From the NCBI GenBank assembly GCA_902604855.1, contig CACLAF010000003.1, forward strand, positions 89,211-153,210: 64,000 bases of DNA, given 5' to 3'. Position numbers and translations under genes: made by a program. This document shows positions 17,712 to 26,178 of the stretch, piece by piece; the first letter of the stretch is position 1; each line of letters opens with the position of its first letter. The notes under the pieces were generated by a model. That model worked only from the letters and a program-made list of their open reading frames with translations. It was not told where the DNA came from and ran no database searches. This stretch comes from an uncultured SAR86 cluster bacterium. Lineage in GTDB: Bacteria > Pseudomonadota > Gammaproteobacteria > Magnimaribacterales > Magnimaribacteraceae.

Positions 17712-19103
17712 TTAATTAGTCCCCTCTGAACGTTTAGCTGCCATTCCTGTACTTGACTCTTCAATAGTACCTAATATTCCCCTAGAAATATTATTTACTG
17801 TCGCATACATAAAGGTAGTCGGAATAGCGACCATCAAGCCAAGCCATGTTGTTACAAGAGCAGTAGAGATACCACTCGCCATTGTTTTAGGATCTCCAGT
17901 ACCGAATAAGGTTATCATTGTAAAGGTTTCAATCATACCAATGATTGTTCCAAACAGACCCATCAAAGGCGCTACAACTGAGACAATCTTGAGAACCCAA
18001 TTTAAGCCCTCTACTGTTGGCCTTTCCTTAAGTATTTGCTCAGCCATTTTTAACTCTAAAGTCTCAGTATCGGCCTCTTTATCATCTTCGGCAATTTTTA
18101 GAATTCTTCCTAGTGCATTATCATTACTCAGCATCGAATTTCCAGCTTGAGCTATCACACCACCTCTAATATTCCATAACTCATAGAATCGCCATATAAA
18201 TAACAGCGTCGCAAGTAGACCTATTATCATTAACATATATCCTACTGGTCCACCTTCTTGCATCTTGCCCCATGTGCTTGGCATAGATATCAAACTTGCA
18301 AGTAGAGAACCTCCTTGAGGTCCGGTAGGATCAACAGCAAACTGAACAGGAAACGAATCCCCTTCCAGGATATCTGAGGTTTGAGACGTATATCTGCCTG
18401 CAGGTTGTGAAGGAAGTTCCGAGTATGCACCTCTCGAAGGAGAATAAGTTAAATATTGTCCATCAGAAACTACATTAAAGTTACCAACTCTCACTACATC
18501 TCTATTTTCCACATTACCATCAGTAGTTATAACTTCGGTATTGAATTTGACCACTTCACCAGATGCATTAATTTCTCGTTGAAGTTCATACCACAATGTT
18601 TCAAGCTCCTGAATTGATGCTAGTTTGATTCCTTCATTCATTTTAGAACCAAGAGCAGTCATGAATTCTTCTCTTTCTTTACCAAATTGAGCGGCCGTTA
18701 TTGACTGTTCCATGATGTTTCTGGCCTCAGTAGTGTTTCCTGCTAAGTGACCAAATATCTCATTTAATGAACCGAGTCTTTCCCTTAATTGCTCCTCTGC
18801 TACAACCAATAATGCTTCATTAGCTTCGAACTGTTGTTCGAGTCTTGCAGCTTCTCTCTCTAATCTTGCTCTTTCATCTTTGGCATCTGAAAGTAGTTTA
18901 GCTTGTTTATTTTTTTCATTTCTAAACGCAGCCTCTCTGTCCCTTTGTTCTTGAGTATCAGCAAACTGACCTTGTTTAACTATTTCGAGTAATTCTTGAG
19001 GGTTTGAAGGTTGAGCAGCCTCTTCCTCGCCTTCTTCAGAAAAAGTAACAGAAGAAATTAGCCCGAAGCTTATAAGGAGTATAAAAAGTTTAATTTTCTT
19101 CAT
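17712..19103 (-). CDS. TtpC: ExbB-like protein with periplasmic coiled coil
   Basis: A 463-residue protein. It has a cleavable-looking signal (residues 1-22), a charged coiled-coil region (about 35-115, rich in E, R, K, A and Q), a periplasmic domain, then a C-terminal MotA/TolQ/ExbB channel with GYMLMIIGLLATLLFIWRFYELW, VAPLMGLFGTIIGMIETFTMI and GISTALVTTWLGLMVAIPTTF. This arrangement is that of TtpC, which is needed for TonB2-dependent iron uptake in Vibrio. It starts one base after the DUF3450 stop. Confidence 0.9.
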   Translation of the reverse strand: MKKIKLFILLISFGLISSVTFSEEGEEEAAQPSNPQELLEIVKQGQFADTQEQRDREAAFRNEKNKQAKLLSDAKDERARLEREAARLEQQFEANEALLVVAEEQLRERLGSLNEIFGHLAGNTTEARNIMEQSITAAQFGKEREEFMTALGSKMNEGIKLASIQELETLWYELQREINASGEVVKFNTEVITTDGNVENRDVVRVGNFNVVSDGQYLTYSPSRGAYSELPSQPAGRYTSQTSDILEGDSFPVQFAVDPTGPQGGSLLASLISMPSTWGKMQEGGPVGYMLMIIGLLATLLFIWRFYELWNIRGGVIAQAGNSMLSNDNALGRILKIAEDDKEADTETLELKMAEQILKERPTVEGLNWVLKIVSVVAPLMGLFGTIIGMIETFTMITLFGTGDPKTMASGISTALVTTWLGLMVAIPTTFMYATVNNISRGILGTIEESSTGMAAKRSEGTN

Positions 19104-19104
19104 T

Positions 19105-19869
19105 TTAGTTAGCCTCCGTTGCGGCTGGCAAAGGTAATTCCATTAAATCGACCGTTGCTAATTTATTCGCAATCCTAAGACCACGTCTTGTTGGATTCCT
19201 GTAACTGTTATCAAGTTCTTCCCATGCTCTTGAAGAGTTATTCCATGCGTGTGTTTGGGTTTCGTCAGCAGTTTGAAAAACCATAGCGAGTCTTCCGACT
19301 CTTAGTACATTACCTTCTATTAATTCTCCATCAATGACAATGCTGTCTTTGTAGGCATCTATTTTTCTGCCATATTCTGCTTCGACATTAAATGCCTCTA
19401 GTACTTGTCTCAATCCTTCAGCAGGAGAAACAGTTGGATTATCTAAGGCGGCTTTGGCAAATGCTATTCGCTCTTTCCTTTCTGCTAGGTGAAAAGGAAG
19501 ATCTAATTCAATAGATGTTTCCACACCCGCTAGCATTCTTCGAGTAAAAGGGGGTATTTGTCTTTGCATTACTTGTGCTTCTTTTAAAGTTCTGTCAATC
19601 TCTTTTAAACGTTCTTCCTGACGTTGTATTTGTTGTCTCATTTGAGCGTTATAAACTCTTAAACCTTCAATTTGCTTGCTAACAGTTTTGAACTCACTAA
19701 CAATCACTGAAGTTTGTTCGTCCATTTCATCAATTTTTGATTGAGATGTTTTTTCTGCAACTTGTCTAGCAGCACCTACATCTAACAGGGGTTGTATTTG
19801 ATCGGTAAATCCTAAGTTTGCTACTGATATTCCAGCCAGTATGAAAACTATTTTACAAAGACGCGACAT
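19105..19869 (-). CDS. DUF3450 periplasmic coiled-coil protein of the TonB2 cluster
   Basis: A 254-residue exported protein: signal peptide at residues 1-22, a long coiled coil at about 35-100 (MDEQTSVIVSEFKTVSKQIEGL and the region after it), then a globular part ending in VDLMELPLP. DUF3450 proteins are regularly first in TtpC-TonB2 operons. They are probably periplasmic partners of TtpC, but no function has been shown to my knowledge. An AGGAG Shine-Dalgarno is 10 bases upstream of the ATG. The 190-base spacer to the plus-strand gene would hold the operon promoter; I see no Fur-like inverted repeat there. Confidence 0.88.
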   Translation of the reverse strand: MSRLCKIVFILAGISVANLGFTDQIQPLLDVGAARQVAEKTSQSKIDEMDEQTSVIVSEFKTVSKQIEGLRVYNAQMRQQIQRQEERLKEIDRTLKEAQVMQRQIPPFTRRMLAGVETSIELDLPFHLAERKERIAFAKAALDNPTVSPAEGLRQVLEAFNVEAEYGRKIDAYKDSIVIDGELIEGNVLRVGRLAMVFQTADETQTHAWNNSSRAWEELDNSYRNPTRRGLRIANKLATVDLMELPLPAATEAN

Positions 19870-20060
19870 AGCTATCTCCTAATATCTAAATTCCTATTTC
19901 TTATCTGTTCACAAAGTAGATGAATAATGTGTAAAGCAAATATATATCATGAGTTTTGCACCACACAAATTCAACATTCCCCGCTGCGAACGGTTAAACT
20001 ATAGAGAGAAATAAGGTTCAATGCAACGAGAAATAACTGTAAATCATGAAAATCTAAAAG

Positions 20061-20837
20061 ATGTCAAATTTTGAGTTTTTATTGATTTTATTGTTTTTCA
20101 ATTCAATTTTCTTAATTGGATTAGTCTCAATATCTATTAAGAAAAAAAGTCCTAGAATTTTAATTAAGTTTTTTTTTCTACCAGTGCTTACAAGTTGTTT
20201 ATTCAGCATGATTGTCCAAGCCGTATTTCAAGTTTCTGAAATTTCAAACAGACAACTCGCAGCAAATATTTTTCTAATATTATGGTGCTTGAAATCTTTT
20301 TCTTCGTATAAATCAATTAAATCCCTATTATTAGAGGACTTTCTCACATTGGTTAGACGTCAAATTTCTGATAAAAAGTATTTTGTCCTATTAATCAACA
20401 TCATTAGACTCTCTTCATTTCAAATAATATGCTTCAGCTCTGTTTTTTCTTTAAATTATTTGTCAGGGTTTTCGCTACTAAGCTTTTTTGACAATATCGG
20501 GGTTATTTTATGTTTAATAGGATTCTTCATTGAATACATAGGTAATAAGCAGATAAAAGAAAGAACAAAAAGAGCCGGCTTCTTTATCGAAGGGTCAAGA
20601 ACCTATGTTCTATATCCAAATATTACTGGCATTATTTTCTTCCTTACAGGACTTCAACTTCTTGCTATTGGAGGTGTTGGTTCAGAATGGTCATTTATAG
20701 GTCTATTAATTGCAATCTTTATCATTTATAAGGTTTTAATACCTAAGATTGAAAGCAATTTATTAAAAAAATATCCTAATTATTCTTCTTACATAGATAA
20801 GATGCCTAAAATATTTTCTTTCAAAAAAATTACATGA
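20061..20837 (+). CDS. Membrane protein, DUF1295/isoprenylcysteine methyltransferase-like
   Basis: A 258-residue integral membrane protein with about seven hydrophobic segments. The C-terminal third resembles DUF1295 and steroid-reductase/ICMT-like proteins: IGNKQIKERTK, then a degenerate version of the SRHPNY motif in VLYPNITGIIFFLTG, and an ending LLKKYPNYSSYIDKMPKIF. Members may reduce or methylate lipids. The key SRHPNY residues are altered, so activity is doubtful. The stop overlaps the psd start by 4 bases, hinting at a membrane-lipid role. Family placement is moderate. Confidence 0.6.
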   Translation: MSNFEFLLILLFFNSIFLIGLVSISIKKKSPRILIKFFFLPVLTSCLFSMIVQAVFQVSEISNRQLAANIFLILWCLKSFSSYKSIKSLLLEDFLTLVRRQISDKKYFVLLINIIRLSSFQIICFSSVFSLNYLSGFSLLSFFDNIGVILCLIGFFIEYIGNKQIKERTKRAGFFIEGSRTYVLYPNITGIIFFLTGLQLLAIGGVGSEWSFIGLLIAIFIIYKVLIPKIESNLLKKYPNYSSYIDKMPKIFSFKKIT

Positions 20838-21667
20838 TGCAAAAGATTATCCCTCATATTTTTCTGACATACATAGCTGGAGCATTAGCTGACTGTAAGA
20901 TAAAAATCATCAAGAACTTTTTAATAAGAACTTTTATAGCCCTCTATAAACCAAACCTTGAAGAGGCAATGAATAAGGATATAAATAGTTACAGTTCTTA
21001 TAATGACTTTTTTACTAGGAAATTAGTAAAAGAGTCGAGGATAATTGAATTATCAGAAAATAATTTCATCTCTCCTGTAGATGGTGAAATTGTAAGTCAT
21101 GGTTTTATTGAAGACGGGAAACTTTTGCAGGCAAAGAAACATGACTATGAACTAGATGAACTTGTTGGAATAGATTATCAAAATAAATATAAAGACGGCT
21201 ATTTCATAACTATTTATCTAGCTCCAACGGACTATCACAGAATACATTGTCCGTGGGATGGGGAGATAATTCATTCTAATCATCTAGGATCTTCACTATA
21301 TAGTGTCAATAAGAAATCCCAAGAATCCATTCCACGTCTTTATATAAAAAATGAGAGATCTGTTTTACACATTGTCTCAAACAATCTTGAATATGCTTTG
21401 GTATCAGTGGGTGCCTCTGTTGTAGGGAGTATTGTGCCCTTTTGGATTGATAACAAAGAGTGTTCTAGAAAAGAATTAGTGGAAGGATGGAAAATAGGTC
21501 CACCCGAAGATACTAAAGTTAAAAAAGGAGATGAATTAGCTTATTTCCGAATGGGATCAACAGTAATACTAATTTTTAAGGACTCATATAAAATAGATTT
21601 AGATTCCTTGAAAGAAAATAAGCTTGTAAAATTTGGAAACAAATTAGTTTCATTGAAAAATATATAG
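20834..21667 (+). CDS. psd: Phosphatidylserine decarboxylase
   Basis: A 277-residue enzyme that makes phosphatidylethanolamine. Visible are NDFFTRKL near residue 57, SPVDGEIVSHG near 79, the conserved LAPTDYHRIHCPWDGEI near 135, and the self-cleavage site FRMGSTVILIFK near the C-terminus. The canonical site is LGST; here it is MGST, with S242 as the predicted precursor of the pyruvoyl group. The start is ATG 20834 or 20837. It is translationally coupled to the upstream membrane protein, and efp follows after 9 bases. Confidence 0.95.
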   Translation: MMQKIIPHIFLTYIAGALADCKIKIIKNFLIRTFIALYKPNLEEAMNKDINSYSSYNDFFTRKLVKESRIIELSENNFISPVDGEIVSHGFIEDGKLLQAKKHDYELDELVGIDYQNKYKDGYFITIYLAPTDYHRIHCPWDGEIIHSNHLGSSLYSVNKKSQESIPRLYIKNERSVLHIVSNNLEYALVSVGASVVGSIVPFWIDNKECSRKELVEGWKIGPPEDTKVKKGDELAYFRMGSTVILIFKDSYKIDLDSLKENKLVKFGNKLVSLKNI

Positions 21668-21676
21668 GAAGAAATC

Positions 21677-22240
21677 TTGGTATCGTACTCTACTAGTGAC
21701 TTCAAAGTCGGTTTAAAAATAATAATCGATAACGACCCTTGCGTGATAATTGAAGAAGAATTTAATAAACCTGGTAAAGGGCAGGCTTTTAGTAAAATTA
21801 AGTTTAGAAACTACCTCACAGGAAGGGTTGGAGAAAAAACTTGTAAAGTCGGAGAATCTCTTGAGGCAGCTGATATTGAAGAATTAGACATGCAATTCCT
21901 ATACAGCGACGGAAGTGCGTGGTTTTTTATGCATCCCGATACTTATGAACAAATTCCAGTAGCTCTAAATATAGTGTCTGAACTTGAGAAATGGGTTACT
22001 GAAGAGGATATTTGTAAAATACTTCTCTGGAATGAAAAACCAATATCTGTAGTTGCGCCTACTTTTGTAGACCTTAAGATTGTACAAACTGATCCTGGTG
22101 TGAAGGGGGATACTGCAACAGGAGGCTCAAAACCAGCAACACTTTCAACTGGAGCAATAATAAAAGTACCTCTATTTGTATCAGAGGGCGAACTCGTCAC
22201 AATTGATACGAGAAATGGAGAGTATCAAGGTCGAAAATAA
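21677..22240 (+). CDS. efp: Translation elongation factor P
   Basis: A 187-residue EF-P with the three beta-barrel domains. It relieves ribosome stalling at consecutive prolines. The modifiable lysine K34 sits in NKPGKGQAF, as in proteins that receive beta-lysine from EpmA/EpmB; those enzymes are not in the window. Domain II carries LDMQFLYSDGSAWFFMHPDTYEQIPV, and domain III ends TGAIIKVPLFVSEGELVTIDTRNGEY. The start is TTG at 21677 with AGGAAGAAA upstream; no ATG would keep the N-terminus. It precedes argS by 8 bases. Confidence 0.97.
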   Translation: MVSYSTSDFKVGLKIIIDNDPCVIIEEEFNKPGKGQAFSKIKFRNYLTGRVGEKTCKVGESLEAADIEELDMQFLYSDGSAWFFMHPDTYEQIPVALNIVSELEKWVTEEDICKILLWNEKPISVVAPTFVDLKIVQTDPGVKGDTATGGSKPATLSTGAIIKVPLFVSEGELVTIDTRNGEYQGRK

Positions 22241-22248
22241 ACTGCCCC

Positions 22249-23994
22249 ATGAAAGAAAAAATTAAGGAAAGCCTGTACAGCATAATTATAGATTTGTATG
22301 GAAGTTCAGAATTTATTCACGATGAATTTGAAATAAGCATACAAGATAATAAAGAAAAGGAATACGGTGATCTCGCAAGTAATGTAGCTTTGGTGCTAGC
22401 CAAACCTCTAAAAAGAAATCCTCGAGAGATTGCAGAAGAAATCAAAATCAAATTTATAACTGACAAGGAAATAGTAAAAGTTGATGTTGCAGGACCTGGT
22501 TTTATTAACTTTTTCTTATCTAAAGAGTCACATGGTGCAATTTTAAAAGATATCTCTATTCAAAAAAATAATTTTGGAAAGATTGAATCGAATAATCAAA
22601 AAGTTCTTATTGAATATGTCTCAAGCAATCCCACGGGCCCTTTACATGTAGGACATGGAAGAGGTGCAGTTTTTGGATCTGTATTATCGAGGCTTTTGAA
22701 GGAAGCAGGATTTCAAGTAGATGAAGAATATTATGTAAATGATTTTGGCAGACAAATGAATATTCTTTCTGCGAGCTTATGGATTAGATATGCACAGATA
22801 TTTGATAAGAACATAAAAATGTTAAATAACGGTTATCAAGGCGATTATCTCATTGCCATTGCACAAAATTTAAAAAAATTAAGGTCTGATGAGCTGTATG
22901 AAGATGATGAGGAAATCAAAAGTCTTCTAGAAAATGAGAACGAAGATGCTGAAAAACATACTGATGAGGTAATCGAAAGCATCAAATCTAAGCTAAGTGA
23001 TGAATTTTCTTATGTGAGAGATTTTGCTCTCAGGGAAATATTAGAGTTAATAAAGGAAGATCTATTAGAATTCGGCGTCGAACACAATCACTGGTTTTCA
23101 GAATCTGCACTTTATAAAAGTGAACTACATAATCTCAGCAAGGTTGATCAATCCATTGAAGAACTATCATCTAAAGGATTTGTATACGAAAAAGAGGGTG
23201 CTATTTGGTTTAAATCTTCAGAACTTGGAGATGATAAAGACAGAGTTTTAAAAAGAGGCAATGGTGAATTTACTTATTTTGCCTCTGATGTAGCCTATCA
23301 CCTAGATAAATATGATCGCGGATACGATAGAATAATCAATATTTGGGGGTCAGATCATCATGGCTACCTTCCAAGAGTAAAGGCTGCCATGGAAGCAAGT
23401 AAAAAGAATGTTGAAAAGCTTGAAGTAGTCTTTATTCAATTTGCTAATTTAATTAGAGCAGGAAAAAAAGTAACCATGTCTACTAGAAGTGGCAAATTTA
23501 TTACACTTAAAGAACTCATAGAAGAGGTTACATCAGAAGCAGCAAGATTTTTTTATATTAATAGAAAAGCTGATCAACATTTAGACTTTGATCTAGACCT
23601 CGCAAAAGAGCAGTCTAAAGATAATCCTCTGTACTATATTCAATACGCGCATGCTCGCATATGCAGTGTTCTGCGTAAGTCCAAAGCTAGAGAAGAAGAA
23701 TTGAATACATCAGAACTTGGATTATTGGATTCCAACAAAGAGATAGAAATACAGAAAATTCTTAAACAGTATCCTCCTCTAATTGAAAGAGCAGCTCTAG
23801 CAAGTGAGCCTCATTTAATTTGCTATTACTTAAAAGACTTGGCTAGTATTTTTCATAGTTACTACAATACTGAAAAATTTATTGTTGAAGACCAGAAGCT
23901 TATGAACTCTAGATTGTTCTTGCTGAGTGGAGTAAAGCAAGTTATTTGTAATGGGCTAACTATTCTGGGAATAAATGCTCCTCATGAAATGTAG
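22249..23994 (+). CDS. argS: Arginyl-tRNA synthetase
   Basis: A 581-residue class Ia synthetase. The N-terminal Add-1-like tRNA-binding region runs to about residue 110. The HIGH-type signature is PTGPLHVGHGRGAVFG near residue 129, and VNDFGRQMNILSASLW follows. The catalytic FTYFASDVAYHLDKYDRGYDR and IWGSDHHGYLPRV are present. The KMSKS loop is VTMSTRSGKF near 410, without the second lysine, as is usual in ArgS. The C-terminal anticodon-binding domain has ARICSVLR and ASIFHSYYN. Only 3 bases separate it from yggS. Confidence 0.98.
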   Translation: MKEKIKESLYSIIIDLYGSSEFIHDEFEISIQDNKEKEYGDLASNVALVLAKPLKRNPREIAEEIKIKFITDKEIVKVDVAGPGFINFFLSKESHGAILKDISIQKNNFGKIESNNQKVLIEYVSSNPTGPLHVGHGRGAVFGSVLSRLLKEAGFQVDEEYYVNDFGRQMNILSASLWIRYAQIFDKNIKMLNNGYQGDYLIAIAQNLKKLRSDELYEDDEEIKSLLENENEDAEKHTDEVIESIKSKLSDEFSYVRDFALREILELIKEDLLEFGVEHNHWFSESALYKSELHNLSKVDQSIEELSSKGFVYEKEGAIWFKSSELGDDKDRVLKRGNGEFTYFASDVAYHLDKYDRGYDRIINIWGSDHHGYLPRVKAAMEASKKNVEKLEVVFIQFANLIRAGKKVTMSTRSGKFITLKELIEEVTSEAARFFYINRKADQHLDFDLDLAKEQSKDNPLYYIQYAHARICSVLRKSKAREEELNTSELGLLDSNKEIEIQKILKQYPPLIERAALASEPHLICYYLKDLASIFHSYYNTEKFIVEDQKLMNSRLFLLSGVKQVICNGLTILGINAPHEM

Positions 23995-23997
23995 AAA

Positions 23998-24672
23998 GTG
24001 ATCTCCAGCAACTTACACAAGATTAACCTAGATATTGAAGAAAATTGTAAGCTTTCTGGCAGAAAGACCGATGAAATAATCTTGATAGGTGCAAGTAAAG
24101 CACAGACGATAGATAGCATAAGAGAGGCTTATGAAAGTGGTTTAACGCATTTTGGTGAAAATTATCTTCAAGAGGCTGAAGAGAAAATTGAAAATTTATC
24201 AAAAGATTTAGTCTGGCACTACATAGGATCTATTCAGTCAAGAAAAGCAAAAAGAATAGCTGAAATTTTTGACTGGGTACATACTGTAGACAGTGTAAAA
24301 GTGGCTATGAGACTTAATAATGCTCGACCTAAATCAAGAGGTTTTTTGAATGTGTGCCTCCAACTAAATATAGACAATGAGGAAAGTAAGTCTGGTTTAG
24401 ATTTAAAAGAAATTGATAGTTTTATCGAACAAACTAGAGCCTTAGAAAATTTAAAAATTAGAGGATTGATGGTAATACCCAGGCCAAGAGAAGCTCTAGT
24501 AGAGCAGAAAGAGATTTTCGGAATAGTGAAAAATATATTTTTAGCATTAAATGAAAAAGGAAATAACTTTGATACCTTATCAATGGGTATGTCATCAGAT
24601 TATGCTGCAGCTATTCAGGAAGGGGCTACAATGGTAAGAGTAGGTACAGGTATATTTGGTCCGAGAAAATGA
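23998..24672 (+). CDS. yggS: PLP homeostasis protein (YggS/PLPBP family)
   Basis: A 224-residue alanine-racemase-fold protein without a racemase second domain. The PLP lysine lies in LIGASKAQTIDSIREA near residue 34. FGENYLQEAEEKI, WHYIGSIQSRKAKRIAEIFDWVHTVDS and LSMGMSSDYAAAIQEGATMVRVGTGIFG are standard. The protein buffers free PLP and influences amino-acid pools. The start is GTG at 23998. It overlaps proC by 4 bases in the classic gammaproteobacterial yggS-proC-yggT order. Confidence 0.95.
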   Translation: MISSNLHKINLDIEENCKLSGRKTDEIILIGASKAQTIDSIREAYESGLTHFGENYLQEAEEKIENLSKDLVWHYIGSIQSRKAKRIAEIFDWVHTVDSVKVAMRLNNARPKSRGFLNVCLQLNIDNEESKSGLDLKEIDSFIEQTRALENLKIRGLMVIPRPREALVEQKEIFGIVKNIFLALNEKGNNFDTLSMGMSSDYAAAIQEGATMVRVGTGIFGPRK

Positions 24673-25487
24673 AAAATCTTAAAGAAACTATAGGGTTTAT
24701 AGGTGCTGGCAATATGGCAACCGCACTTATATCAGGCTTAATCAATAGTGATCAAAATGCCTCTAAGATCATCGCCTCTTCCCCAGAGCAAGAACATCTA
24801 GAAAAGCTTTCTAAAGACTTTGGGATAAAAACTACAAGTAATAATCTCGAGGTAGTAGATATTGCCGATATAGTCATTCTCGCTGTGAAACCTAATATTA
24901 TCCAAGCTGTAATCGCTGAAATAAAGGATGTAGCTTTAGATAAAGATATTCTGATAATCTCTATTGCAGCTGGAGTAAAGATTGAGAAGATAGAATCTCA
25001 ATTAGGATCTTCCATGAGAGTGATAAGAGCTATGCCAAATACTCCTGCTAGTATTATGGAAGGTGTCACTGCAATTTGTCCTAACAGTAATGCACAATCA
25101 AATGATATTGAAAATGCCAAGCTTTTATTTGAATGCGTGGGGAAAATTGCTCTTATCAATGAGAAAGATATAGATATATTTACAGCCCTTATTGGATCAG
25201 GTCCAGCATATGTGTTTTACCTAATTGAATCTTTGCTGGACTCTTCAAAAAACTTACATCTTTCAGAACAAGAAAAGAAAAATTTACTAGCATCAATGAT
25301 TTCAGGTGCTGCAAATCTGGTTATTAATTCAGAAGATTCCCCTAATATTTTAAGAAAGAAAGTTACGTCACCTGGAGGAGTAACCCAAACAGCAATAGAA
25401 GAATTCGAGACGAAGGGGTTAAAGGAAATAATAAGCAAATCTATGATAGCTGCTGAAAAGAAATCAATCGAATTGGGAGAAGATTAA
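24669..25487 (+). CDS. proC: Pyrroline-5-carboxylate reductase
   Basis: A 272-residue NAD(P)H-dependent enzyme for the last step of proline synthesis. The Rossmann motif IGFIGAGNMATALISGL is at the N-terminus, AVKPNIIQAVI lies mid-domain, and MRVIRAMPNTPASIMEGVTAI is typical. The C-terminal helical domain contains the P5CR signature around TALIGSGPAYVFYLIESL and KKVTSPGGVTQTAIE. The stop shares its last base with the yggT start. Confidence 0.97.
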   Translation: MKNLKETIGFIGAGNMATALISGLINSDQNASKIIASSPEQEHLEKLSKDFGIKTTSNNLEVVDIADIVILAVKPNIIQAVIAEIKDVALDKDILIISIAAGVKIEKIESQLGSSMRVIRAMPNTPASIMEGVTAICPNSNAQSNDIENAKLLFECVGKIALINEKDIDIFTALIGSGPAYVFYLIESLLDSSKNLHLSEQEKKNLLASMISGAANLVINSEDSPNILRKKVTSPGGVTQTAIEEFETKGLKEIISKSMIAAEKKSIELGED

Positions 25488-26062
25488 TGTCAGAAGCAAC
25501 CTTTTTCCTTTTCAAAGCTTTGATGGATGTTTTTACACTCGGTGTAGTTTTTAACTTTATGTTTCGTCTTCTTAAAGTTGATTACTATAATCCGTTAGTC
25601 CAAGGAATAATTAGGGCAGTAGACTTGCCAAGTCAATTTCTTAGATCAGCTATTAAGCCCTTCAGGAACATAGACTTCGCCTCATTTCTAGTAGCTGTTT
25701 TTATTCAGGCAGGAGCCTTTTATTTAGCTGTCATGGCAGGATCGGTTGATTATGATCCTGTAAAGATTTTAATGTGGTCTACCTACTCAGTTATTTTATT
25801 AATGCTTAAAATGGTTTGGTGGATTTTATTGGGAGGAATAATTTTAAGTTTTGTAGCTGGGAATAATTTTCATCCAGCCATAGTTCTAATTAGGCAAATG
25901 TCGGATAAGTTTTTCAGTCCATTTAGAATATTCTTGCCTCCTATGGGAGGACTAGACTTTTCTCCTATATTCGCTTTCATCTTATTAAACTTCTTGCAAT
26001 CAATATTTGTACAGTTTGCTATTGAATCTGGATTACCAGTTTGGCTGTCAGTTGGTTTCTAG
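25487..26062 (+). CDS. yggT: YggT family inner-membrane protein
   Basis: A 191-residue membrane protein with two YGGT repeats. Each has two hydrophobic helices separated by a loop with the conserved arginine/proline pattern (FMFRLLKVDYYNPLVQGIIRAVDLP and the later HPAIVLIRQMSDKFFSPFRIFLPP). YggT has been linked to osmotic stress and to membrane assembly in other organisms, but the exact function is unsettled. The promoter of metX overlaps the end of this gene. Confidence 0.9.
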   Translation: MSEATFFLFKALMDVFTLGVVFNFMFRLLKVDYYNPLVQGIIRAVDLPSQFLRSAIKPFRNIDFASFLVAVFIQAGAFYLAVMAGSVDYDPVKILMWSTYSVILLMLKMVWWILLGGIILSFVAGNNFHPAIVLIRQMSDKFFSPFRIFLPPMGGLDFSPIFAFILLNFLQSIFVQFAIESGLPVWLSVGF

Positions 26063-26080
26063 AGATAGATTCAATATAAT
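26052..26080 (+). promoter_or_regulatory. Sigma70 promoter for metX-metW
   Basis: A perfect Pribnow box TATAAT (26075-26080) is preceded by TTGGTT (26052-26057) at the ideal 17-base spacing. It overlaps the last codons of yggT. Transcription would begin near 26087, right at the first base-paired nucleotides of the riboswitch-like leader, which is the position expected for a SAM-II element. Confidence 0.6.
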
Positions 26081-26086
26081 AGCGCT

Positions 26087-26140
26087 TTCGCCGATTTGAC
26101 ACAGCTTGCGGGCGTTTAATTGAAATACAGCTAATGCATT
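26087..26140 (+). promoter_or_regulatory. SAM-II-like riboswitch aptamer upstream of metX
   Basis: The leader shows the order of conserved elements I know from SAM-II (metA/SAM-alpha) riboswitches. A 5' arm CGCC (26089-26092) runs directly into GATTTG (26093-26098); GCTTGC (26104-26109) comes next; the closing arm GGCG (26111-26114) is followed by A/T-rich TTTAATTGAAA and then AGCTAA (26129-26134). Its place, just after a strong promoter and before metX, a known SAM-II target, supports the call. SAM-II is best known from Alphaproteobacteria and marine bacteria. I could not run a covariance model, so the alignment is from memory of the consensus. Confidence 0.7.
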
Positions 26141-26145
26141 AAATT

Positions 26146-26178
26146 AAACCTGTTGTGCTGAAGCAAACAGGTTTTTTT
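26146..26178 (+). terminator. Terminator-like hairpin overlapping the metX ribosome-binding site
   Basis: AAACCTGTT (26146-26154) and AACAGGTTT (26166-26174) form a perfect 9-bp stem. An inner TGC/GCA stem closes a TGAA loop, and seven T residues (26172-26178) follow and run straight into the ATG at 26179. The right arm holds the only purine-rich Shine-Dalgarno candidate (CAGG). The element could terminate transcription or hide the ribosome-binding site, and is the likely expression platform of the riboswitch. Confidence 0.65.

Noticed and set aside
19870..20060. Fur box or other iron-responsive operator upstream of the TonB2 operon
   Set aside because: No GATAATGATAATCATTATC-like dyad or close variant could be found in this spacer on either strand.
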